A stretch of DNA of 64,000 nucleotides from NCBI GenBank assembly GCA_965112735.1, contig OZ218950.1:3844001-3908000 (forward strand). The letters are read 5' to 3'. Made by a program: the position numbers and the translations under genes. Below the pieces are notes generated by a model that saw only the letters and a list, made by a program, of their open reading frames with translations, was not told the origin of the DNA and did not search any database. The DNA is from Phaeosaccion multiseriatum (taxonomy: Eukaryota > Ochrophyta, other classes). Shown piece by piece: positions 44,526 through 64,000 of the stretch; position 1 is the first letter of the stretch, and every line of letters starts with the position of its first letter.

Positions 44526-45778
44526 TGTCCTCTTCCTTCTTCATTTGATGACTACCATACGATACGCAATATGCCGTATGAGAGCGATGAGGAGCGCGAA
44601 GTATGCGTGAGACAGCAGAGCTGCCCGAGGCGCGGCCCGAACAGTCTCAACGGTAGCAGTGGTAGGCCAGGGTCACAAGGAGTCACAAGCACTGATGTAG
44701 AGCGTATCACTTACGGAGGGAGGGCTTCTACACTGTCCCGGGGGCGGGTAGCTTCGTAGGCAAGCTTGGCCCTGTTCATGCCCACTCCTGCCACCGTGGG
44801 TCCTTCTGGTCTTTTCTCCCTCGTCTTCGGTCCCTCCAGAGAGGAAGCCAGAAGGGAGGGTCGTGAAGGAGCGGGAGACGCGACTTCGGTCAAGGGCAGC
44901 AGCGCGGCGGCTGATGATGAGATGGCTTTGGTCCCCTCTGGACAACACAGCGTGCCCGACAAGTCACCCTCGGCACAGCACCCTCTTCCTTTCCTTGCTG
45001 GGGAGAAGAGCGTACTTTAGCATGAGAGAGAGCAACTCCAGAGAGAGAGACGGCAGCTCCTCCGATAATAGGAAGCGTAATCAATGCCAAGGCGCGATTT
45101 TGTATACATGTCTTCGTCCTTTTATAATATCGTCCTGCCTCATCCACCATCGCAGTGAGCATCGCAAAACGAAGGTCGCCCGGGCCATACGGCTTGACGT
45201 CCACCCAAACCTCCACACGCTTTGTACGCCGTTGGCCATGTCGAGCGAGTCGAAGTCTCTGTCTCTCCCTATGCTCCTCATAGAACAACAACAAAGGCCC
45301 GACGCGTAAGCTCCCCTCCCCCCCCCCCCCTTACATGCTTGTATGACTCTATATGACTCGGTCTAGGTGGGCTCTCAGGGGAGGAGATAGATACAGCCCC
45401 CCCCCTCCTCCACCTCCTCCTCCCCATGCGCTGACTCCTTTCGGAGTGTGTGTTGGGCCACGCTCACCTCGCTCCTCGCCCCTCCCTCCTTCGGCCCCGG
45501 CTCCGTAAAGAGTTGCACGACCCTGGGCTTCAATCGGTAAGCGTGCTCGGTAACCACGCTCCGGTGCTCTGCACAAGCGGCTCTCCCCTGCCCACGTGTC
45601 CACACACACTCTCAATGAGGAAGTCTCTTCCCCCCTTCCTTGTCTCTTTCTCCTTGCTCTATTTCTCCTTCTCTCTCTCTCTCTCTCTCGCGCGCGCGTC
45701 TCTCCTCCCTCCTCTCACCCAACTCTGCCGTCCTGCTCTACAGCTAAGGCGGCCCACGCCTCATGGTCTGGGGTAGCT
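44526..45778. other. Unresolved stretch, possibly one small - strand gene
   Basis: On the - strand a frame from an ATG at 44962 codes MSGTLCCPEGTKAISSS and later GMNRAKLAYEATRPRDSVEA, ending at a good donor (GTAAGT) near 44717. A candidate last exon at about 44550-44650 reads LLSHAYFALLIALIRH, membrane-like, but the phases do not join. A second - strand frame at 45081-45245 starts MANGVQSVWRFGW. From 45300 to 45720 I see only C-rich and CT-rich sequence. None of this is strong enough to call. Confidence 0.3.
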
Positions 45779-46801
45779 TTAGAGCGCCCCTTGACGCATG
45801 GTCTGGATTATTTGGAAGACGGTCGACCCTACCAACACAAAGACAATGAAGGCCACCACGAGAGGCGGAATCCTGGGTCCGTCCGTCTCTTCGGCAGCTG
45901 CCTTGGCGGCCCTGCTCACCTGAGTGGGGCCACACACGCAACAACATGCCACACGAGGGGTAAGTTCTTATACCCAACCATGGGTAGGGTTGTGAAATAG
46001 AGGTCGAGCAAAGGTAGGGAATTGGGGGCATGGTGGGAGGGAAGGAAGGGGTGAAGGAAGGGAGGAAGGAAGGAGGGAAGGAAGGAACGGGAAGCAAGGA
46101 AAGAAGGAAAAGGGAACGGAAGAGGGAAGGAAAGACGGAAGAGCGAAGGAAAGAATGCATGAAGAAAGGACTGAAGAACAGAGGGGAGACAAAGCTCGAG
46201 GATGTGGGAAACGGGTTGTTGAGAGGAAGGCCGCGGATTGATCGGCAAGGGAGATGCCGCGACGGGCGGCATCAGGATGACCACACCAGCCTTCGCTTCC
46301 CCTCACCCCTGTTCCCTGCTTCTCACCTTCCCTCTCTTTGTAATGTTTCCATCATATCTGTCCGACTTTAGCCTGTTTGCGGTGGATGTTTACGAGGGAA
46401 AGAGGCAGGCATTGGTTGGTCAGACATGGTACTGTATGACATATTCCCCAACCAAAGAGCATTGTAGCATATAAGCAAGGGGAGAAGAGAGGGGTGGAAT
46501 ACGGAGTAGGCACTGCTGCTCCTGCCGCTTTGGGCCCTCCACCAAGGCCCAGTCATCCATCCACAAGCGTCTCAGCCAGGCCAAGGAGAGGGGAATTCCT
46601 TGACAGGCCCAGGAGCCTGCAGTCTTCGCTAAGGCGCACAGCAAAAGGAAGGCCTGTCCCACCACGACTCCTCAATCCACTCTCCTCCTTCTTGCTCTTT
46701 GCCTCCATGTTCTGCGACTCTTTGATGGAGACCCCAGAGCCGTTGAAATTTAAGGAACCTCCTCATTTAGACGGCTCTCACCTGGTTGCTCTGGAAGACA
46801 T
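45779..46801 (-). CDS. RAMP4/SERP-type stress-associated ER membrane protein
   Basis: The last exon, 45919-45779, is clear: IPPLVVAFIVFVLVGSTVFQ followed by IIQTMRQGAL and stop, the single tail-anchor of RAMP4 (yeast Ysy6), which sits at the Sec61 translocon and protects new membrane proteins under ER stress. Upstream, 46801-46782 gives MSSRATR before a good donor, and 46711-46663 gives NMEAKSKKEESGLRSRG, both like the short basic N-terminus of plant and animal RAMP4. However, the phases of these two pieces do not join in frame, so at least one boundary or exon is wrong. The family call rests on the last exon. Confidence 0.65.
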
Positions 46802-46976
46802 GATGCCCCTCCTACAACTTCCTGCACCTTTTGGGTTTGGTTGTGTTGTGTAGGTGTGTGAGGGAAATGAGAAATGTGAGAAGGAAGAGGGACAAGAAAT
46901 CGAGTCGATTTTAAATATCGATACTATCTACACTCATTTTTTCATTTCATTTCTTTTTCTTCTCGACCCCCCCACC

Positions 46977-58263
<11,287 letters not shown>

Positions 58264-58637
58264 TCTTGCTGCTGCTGTTCACGCCGCCGCGGCTACTGTA
58301 GGCAAGAGAAGGCCTCCAGTAGCAATCCCCTCAATTTTTAGCTGCGAGGCCGCTAAGCTGCAGCAAGGAGGGCCACATCCCTAGATGTGAGACATGGCGA
58401 GGGCATCCTACGGTTTCAGCAAATCTAACGCACTGATCACCAAATTCAAGCCTCATTGACTTCCACGACCACTTTCGTCTTTCGTCCTTCGGATTCTCTG
58501 CTCTGATTCGCTCTGTCTGCTCTCCTATCTCTACTCTGCTCTGCTCTGCTCTCGCGCTCTCTACTCTGCTCTCTCTCTCTGGTGGATAAAAGAGATCAAA
58601 GGCAAAGGATTCAAAGAGGAGAAGAGAGAAGAGAGGG
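58264..58637. other. Divergent promoter region, giant gene / GIDE gene
   Basis: 374 bp between two divergent ATGs. It includes a run of CTCTGCTCTGCTCTGCTCT-type repeats at about 58498-58580. No TATA-like element I can assign with confidence. Confidence 0.55.
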
Positions 58638-59693
58638 ATGAAGGTGCGCGAGGTGGCCTTCTGCTCCCTCGGCACCGCCGCGGCCGCAAGTGGAGTTTAT
58701 TCATATCTTTCTTTCCGCAGATTTCGTCGTCGGCTGGTGCAAAGCGCGTTGATTAGGAATACCACAGAGAATGAGGAGGATACTTACGAGAGTGGAGCTT
58801 TCGTGAAGCTGGAAGGAGAGGCTGGAGCGAAGACGCCATTAAAGACACCGAAGAACGGGCAGGACTGTGTGAGATGGGAGCAAGTGACTCTCCGCGTAGT
58901 CGATCAGCAGACCGAGGAGCGCACGAGAACAACCACTGGGAGGCTCGGAGGCTTACTGAGCTTTGTTGGGTTGTGGCCGCTTCGGTACATCGCTGGGCTT
59001 GTATCTCACTCGGACTCCACGAAGCGAGAATCCTGGGCAATGCAGGAAGACGTGGTGGCCAAGAACGAGGCGGCGTCTGAGCTGCTAGTGTACAGGAGGG
59101 GGGACGGAAGAGACTTGCCTCCCATACGGGTAGACTGCACTGGGGCGGAGTTTTTCGAACTCCAAGTCACCCACGAAGCCTTCCAGCCCGCTGGGGGCGA
59201 GGCTGTGACAGGGACGTCAAAAGCCCCAATGTCCAGGGCCTATTCGAACGCCAAGTCTACCCGCACACTCCTAGGCTACAAAACCATCGAACGGGCTCTC
59301 CTCCTGGACAAGCCAGTGCTGGTGTTCGGGGAAGTGAGTGTGGTTGGTGGCAGCAAGACGAGAGGAGGAGGAGAAGGCGCCACGGATGGCGGGCATGTCA
59401 ACGCTGCTGCAAGTGGGGCCGATGCTGTGCCCCGCGAGAGAGCAGGCGGGAGCGACATATTGATCCACAAGCCTCGCCCCAACAGCATTTTCGACCTCAA
59501 GACTTCGCAAATCAACAGGCCCTTTGTGGTCACCACTATGAGCGAGGCGGCACTGCTGGACGAGATCGAGAGATCCGGGCGGTGGCAGCTGTGGTGGGGG
59601 GCGGCGTCTCTCGGCCTCACGTGTGTGCTGGTCGCCGGGTGTTTACATGTGTATGTGGGGGGCCAGGAGGGCAGCGCCAAGGTCGCGAAGTGA
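58638..59693 (+). CDS. GIDE/BAM-domain membrane protein, MUL1/SP1-like, without RING
   Basis: Single exon, 351 aa. An N-terminal hydrophobic segment (AFCSLGTAAAASGVYSYLSF), then the GIDE core: a first part around SGAFVKLEGE, then GYKTIERALLLDKPVLVFGEV, ILIHKPRP, FDLKTSQINRPFVVTTMSEA, and a second TM segment (WGAASLGLTCVLVAGCLHVY). This two-TM layout around the domain is that of MUL1/MULAN on mitochondria and SP1 on chloroplasts, which are E3 ubiquitin ligases. Here the protein stops about 15 residues after the second TM helix, where the RING finger should follow. No Cys/His RING pattern is seen downstream, so either it acts without ligase activity or it works with a partner. The Gly/Ala-rich insert near residues 240-275 is lineage-specific. 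Confidence 0.82.
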   Translation: MKVREVAFCSLGTAAAASGVYSYLSFRRFRRRLVQSALIRNTTENEEDTYESGAFVKLEGEAGAKTPLKTPKNGQDCVRWEQVTLRVVDQQTEERTRTTTGRLGGLLSFVGLWPLRYIAGLVSHSDSTKRESWAMQEDVVAKNEAASELLVYRRGDGRDLPPIRVDCTGAEFFELQVTHEAFQPAGGEAVTGTSKAPMSRAYSNAKSTRTLLGYKTIERALLLDKPVLVFGEVSVVGGSKTRGGGEGATDGGHVNAAASGADAVPRERAGGSDILIHKPRPNSIFDLKTSQINRPFVVTTMSEAALLDEIERSGRWQLWWGAASLGLTCVLVAGCLHVYVGGQEGSAKVAK

Positions 59694-60118
59694 GCAGCCC
59701 GCCAGCCTCTCCTATGATTCTATGATCCCATTCCGGCAGTCGATTTACTGGTCCAATTCCACATCAACCCACACTATCCCTACTTGCGTCCTAGACGCCC
59801 TTGAACTTCTCGGTCTCTCGCGGCATGATTTTTCCACCAGACCCCGCTGATGAGGTCGGTCGGTCTGGACAAGATTACAGTGTGCGCGGGGGAAAATTAG
59901 GAATCAGGCCGGCTGGCGCCATATAATCAGTAATCAGGCCGGCTGGCGTCATAATCAGTTATTAGGCCGCCGAATGAGGAAGGTGGTCGAAGGGGGGGAA
60001 AAGAAAAAATTTCGAGAACCGATCCGCGCCCCCCTGGGGATTTCTTGCCTTACTCCCCTGCTGCACGACAACAAACAAACGCAAAGGTAGAACAGATAAT
60101 AGACGCAGATAATACACC
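59694..60118. other. Intergenic region with a 30-bp tandem repeat
   Basis: Between the GIDE and MBF1 genes. AATCAGGCCGGCTGGCG begins two tandem near-copies at about 59902 and 59932, with a partial third (ATTAGGCCGCCG). No coding content seen. Confidence 0.6.
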
Positions 60119-61002
60119 ATGGACTCGCAGGACTGGAACACGGTGACCCTCAGCAAGGGGCGGCCCTCAGCTGCGACAAAGGGGCAGAAAAATCAGGTAA
60201 TAAAGGAAGATCGGGGGAGAAACGGGAAGGGTTGGGAGAGAGCGGAGGGAAAGCCAGGAAAGCGCAAAGAGCAGGCGGTGGCGCAAGGTTACTCTATAGT
60301 GGTGACTGTCCCCTTTTTCGAGTTTGTCGATGGGAGGAGGACTGAGACGGAGGATTTCACGTCTACGGTCGGGAGCGAAAGCGGGAGACCCGAGGTTGCA
60401 TGGACAGAGAGCTCCGCCCGCATAGCAGTGGGAAGGAATTAGGCGCGCTAACCCACTCTGTCCATGATCCCTCAGGCCATTAACGCAGCGAAGCGCAGCG
60501 GGGGGGCAGGGGTGTCGACGGAGCGAAAGTTCGCGTCCGGGGAGAACAAGTCCAGCCACAGCGCAGCCGGCATTTCCAATGCGCGAAAGCTGGAGGAGAG
60601 TGAAGAGCTCAAGCACAACAAGGTCGACAAGGCTCTGTCCAAGGCCATTCAGCAGGCCAGGCTAGGGAAGAAGATGAGTCAGAAGGATCTGGCCACGGCC
60701 ATTAATGAGAAGCCGCAGATTGTGGGGGAGTACGAGTCTGGGAAAGGTAAGAGAGAGAGGAAAGAGCATAGAGCATCATCGGGGATTCGGTTACAGCAGG
60801 CAGTTCCAAAGAGATGGGGGAGAGGGGGACCCAGGAGGACCACCGCCGTTCCTTTAACACTCTCCCTGTTCTGCTTTTCCCTCTTGTGTTACCCTCCGCC
60901 CCTTCTTGCATGGCAGCCATCCCCAACGGGCAGATCATAGTCAAGCTAGAGAGGGCGCTCGGCGTGCGGCTGCCGCGCGCTCCCAAGGGCCCCAAGAAGT
61001 AA
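60119..61002 (+). CDS. MBF1: Multiprotein bridging factor 1
   Basis: Three exons: 60119-60196, 60476-60746, 60917-61002; 144 aa, the usual MBF1 size. The N-terminal MBF1 domain starts MDSQDWNTVTLSKG and continues AINAAKRSG with the conserved HNKVDKALSKAIQQAR. The helix-turn-helix follows: KMSQKDLATAINEKPQIVGE, YESGKAIPN, and VKLERALGVRL, with a basic tail ending GPKK. MBF1 bridges TBP and sequence-specific activators and helps ribosome quality control in yeast. The last intron falls in the HTH turn. Confidence 0.96.
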
Positions 61003-61590
61003 GCCTTGACTCTGCCACCTATCTGCTGTATATACACAAAAGAATGCATGGAGCTTCGTCTCCTATCTCTTGCTTAAGTACGTTTGATACGGACAGCCGT
61101 GGTGTAAGAAGCGGAGCTGACGGCTGATACGGACGGCCTTGGTGTGAAGAAGCGGAGCTGACAGGTGCTCTCAACCCGCCAGCGACGTCGGGCGAGGAGA
61201 GCGAGAGAGAGAGACTGTGTAGGATCTCCCTTAAGTCAGGGCTCGCATGACCGACGACATGCGTGCAAGAAAGGAAGCTCATGGGGAAGGGGATGGTGAG
61301 AAGGACAAAGATGAGTGCGTGCAACGAGGACAACGAGCCTGGCATTGTGCTGCATAGAGGATCTGCTGCGCCAACTCGTGCGCCCATGTCTCGGAAGAGA
61401 GCAGAGGATGGGGGAGGGACAGCTGAACAGCGCTCCAGCGGAGCTCTTTCTACTCGTCCCACCCAAGCTTGCTCTAAAATGGAAGTATTTTTGTATAAAT
61501 TATGTCTCAAGGTGTTGGCTTATTGAAGCCCTACCTCCGTTCCTTTATGATTTAAATCGTCTCTCTTCTCTCTCCTGCCCATGCTTAAAA
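61003..61590. other. Convergent intergenic region with a 41-bp tandem duplication
   Basis: A 41-bp unit (GATACGGACRGCC through GAAGCGGAGCTGAC) occurs twice at about 61087-61165. The remainder is unremarkable, becoming AT-rich towards the PPR gene 3' end. Confidence 0.6.
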
Positions 61591-61794
61591 TTAAAATATC
61601 TTAAAGTGGGAATCAATCTCGTTCCACCCATACTTCTCGAAGATGGCTCGAGAGGCCTTCTTCTTGTCCTTCTTCCGCTTCTGGCGACTGGGCAGGGGGC
61701 CCTCCCCGACTGTGCCTCCTCCTTCCTCCTCCTGGCCCTCCTCGACATCGCCTCCCTCCCCGTCACCAGCAGCAGCAACAGTGGTGGTGGTGGT

Positions 61795-61833
<39 letters not shown>

Positions 61834-64000
61834 TTTCGCAGCCTTCGCTGTGGCCGCAAGTTTCGCCAGTCTCGCTGCCTCTTCTTCTTGCCGCTTCTTC
61901 CGAGCTGCTTCTCCCTCCTTCCACGCCTCACTAATGGTGGGGAGGAAGCTAATAATGTACTCCCTCTTGTTCTGGATATAACCCTCATCCCAGCGCATGT
62001 CTCGAAGGTCCTGAAGCAACGTCTTGGCGTCGAGCAGCGTCAATCCCCAGTCGCCACCCCCACCCCCAGCCACACGGGCAGTGGCAACAGGGGAAATGCC
62101 ATGAACCATAGAGGCTCTCTTGTCGGACAGATGACTGCAGCACTCCTTCAGGAGCCGATTCACGAGCTCCTCATCGGGCTGGATGTTAAAGTCCTTCCGC
62201 ATCTCCCTGTAGAGCTCCATAATCAACGCCCCCGGCCTGATGGCACCAAGCCCACCCACCCCCCCACCACCAACTCCACCACCACCACCACCAGCAGCAG
62301 CAGCAGCCCCAGCAGCACCAGCAGCACCAGCAGCACCACCATCACCACCACCACCACCATAGCTCTGCTCCCCCTCAGTGGGGTTTCCGCAGAGCTTCAC
62401 CAGACCGGTAATGACAGTAGAGAAGGAGATCAAGTCCGGCCGCAGCAGCATGAACCTCCCTCGCGCCTTTGGATTGGGCGTAGCGCTGCGCCGCCCGTTG
62501 CCCCAAAACGTTCGCTGCGTCACCTCCTCCAAGGTCGCCACTGCTAGCATCGTTTGTCGGTTCCGGACACAGGCATCAAGGTAGCAGTTAAGAGTGGCTA
62601 CATCGGGCCACCCATCAGGCTCTGTGAGCATGTGCTCAAAGACTCGCTGCGCGGAGGCAAATTCCCCACTCCTGCCATAGCCTTTGATAAGGATAGAAGA
62701 CGTCATCCTGGTCGGCTTCACGCCCCAGCTGTGGAGTCGTCATTCATTCGATAGGGACAGGGAGGGAGGGAGGGAGTGAGTGAGGGAGTGGAAGAAGGAG
62801 CAAAATGAGGCGAGTGTCATTCATGGAAGGGGGATAGGCTTGTGAGCATGACACGCTCGTCTCCAGAAGGCAACAACGAACAGCAACGCGTGTCTGAATG
62901 AAGCACAACTACGCCCCCGCTGCAACCCCTGGCAGGCAGGCAGCCCACCGCCCCCATCCCCCCACACACACACCCAACCCACACAAACACACAAAAACCC
63001 ACCTGAGCATTGTGTCGTACAGTTTCTCTGCCTCCCTCATACGCGGGGACGGTCTCTCATCCACCATGGCGTCTATCAGCATGTTCATCGTCACCACATC
63101 AGGCTGCACCTTCTTCCGCCGCATCGTGCGCAGCAGCCCTAGAGCTTCATACAAGGCATCCCCCTGCACCATGCGTGCCCTCGCCTCCTCCTGCTTGTCT
63201 TCCCTCAATCCCGCGGCCTGCGCTGCTGCAGCTGTAGCTGGTGCACCCTCTTCCTCCTCGTCCTCCTCGTACTCGTCCACGTCCTCGTCGTCGTCTTCTT
63301 CCGCCTTTCTCTCCCTGCCCCTGCCTTTCCCTGGCAGTCTCCTCTTGGAAAACCGCACTGCATCGCACAGTCCCAGGAGCACTGTGTTATATACAACGAC
63401 ATCGGGGGTCAGATGCGGCGAAGTCTCCGCCTTGAGCTCCAGACCACGGAGCAATTTCTGTGCCAAATCCATCTTCCCGGCCTTGACACAGGCCTTGATG
63501 AGCGCCGTGAAGGTGACAAGGTTGGGGGGAACGCCTGCGCTCTCCATCTGTCGCAGCACCACAAAGGACTGAGTGATGCTGCCGGCGTTGGCAAAGCCGC
63601 TCAGCACACTGGTGAAGGCCTCCACGGGGGGTGGGCGCCGCTCTCTTGACTTTGACTTTGAAATCTGCTGCCCCTTTCCTTCCCGTCCCTTCTCCAGCTC
63701 CTCGCCCCCCCCTCCCCATTCCTTCAGAAGCTCATAGGCCCGGTCGAAGTCCCCCGCCCGCACGCAAGCATCCACCAGTGTGTTTAGAGTAACGTCGTTC
63801 GCCTCGCACCCCATGGCTTCCATACCGTCCATGACCGCAAATGCTTTCTTGAGCTGACCGCTGCGCACCAGACCTTTGATGATGGTGTTATAGCTCCTCT
63901 CATTCGGCCTGACTCCGGCCATCGACCCCTTGCCAACTCGACTACTCCCCTCAGTTCCTCCCGCACCCGCCCGGGTGGACTCTATGGACTGCTCCATTCC
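61591..64000 (-). CDS. Pentatricopeptide-repeat protein, 5' end possibly beyond window
   Basis: Two exons seen: from the right edge to 63003, and 62728-61591, joined in phase 2. At least six PPR motifs are legible: VRPNERSYNTIIKGLVRSGQ, ANDVTLNTLVDACVRAGDFD, PPVEAFTSVLSGFANAGS, PPNLVTFTALIKACVKAGKM, TPDVVVYNTVLLGLCDAV, QPDVVTMNMLIDAMVDE, and across the junction VKPTRMTSSILIKGYGRSGE. PPR proteins bind organellar RNA in a sequence-specific way for editing, stability or splicing. The C-terminal 150 residues are an Ala/Lys/Glu helix with a poly-Ala run from AGC repeats, then a conserved-looking end (ASRAIFEKYGWNEIDSHFKI). Glu- and Gly-rich inserts interrupt the repeats. An ATG at 63997 could be internal; the true start and any targeting peptide may lie outside. 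Confidence 0.88.

Overview
Nuclear DNA of a eukaryote, most likely a photosynthetic stramenopile (heterokont alga, possibly eustigmatophyte-like). The evidence is GT-AG spliceosomal introns in almost every gene, eukaryote-only families (PRMT5, Nup88, Rab, RAMP4, MBF1, ABITRAM, SFI1), a plastid-division MinC, and one protein with a signal peptide followed by Phe, the bipartite plastid-targeting signal of red-lineage complex plastids. The species cannot be named from sequence alone. Exon joins were built by hand from splice consensus, reading phase and family conservation; where I give a summed CDS length, it divides by three.

Layout. 0-7 kb: a small PH-domain gene (-), a degenerate HAD-like gene (+) divergent from it, an intronless SFI1-like centrin-binding protein (-), and a possible retroelement scrap. 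7-17 kb: PRMT5 (-, 10 exons), a small inverted-repeat element, and a plastid-targeted rubredoxin-knuckle protein (-, 10 exons). 17-23.4 kb: a 311-bp MITE-like element with perfect 20-bp terminal repeats and a 6-bp target duplication that contains a stop codon; a coiled-coil gene (-); a membrane-anchored sulfatase (+). 23.9-30.6 kb: a cytochrome b561 with seven DOMON domains (-), built by recent tandem exon duplication. 31.4-38 kb: Rab2-like GTPase (-), MinC (+), Nup88-like nucleoporin (-). 39-47 kb: two poorly conserved genes (one with duplicated exons), ABITRAM/FAM206 (+), an unresolved stretch, and a RAMP4/SERP gene (-). 47-58.3 kb: one 11-exon gene (-) for a 2,661-aa protein that joins a novel N-terminal region, a pseudo-receiver, a pseudo-alpha/beta-hydrolase, IQ motifs, coiled coil, SAM and ankyrin repeats. 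58.6-64 kb: a RING-less GIDE-domain protein (+), MBF1 (+) and a PPR protein (-, running off the right edge).

The genes do not form one pathway; this is an ordinary compact gene neighbourhood with several head-to-head pairs whose start codons lie 58-374 bp apart. The main oddity is the density of simple repeats. GGA/CTC tracts sit inside exons and give poly-Gly or poly-Glu depending on frame, and GTGA, CA, CT and GGAA arrays fill introns, often beside splice sites. The strongest novelty candidates are the giant pseudo-enzyme scaffold gene, the DOMON exon amplification, the MITE at a stop codon, and the plastid rubredoxin protein.
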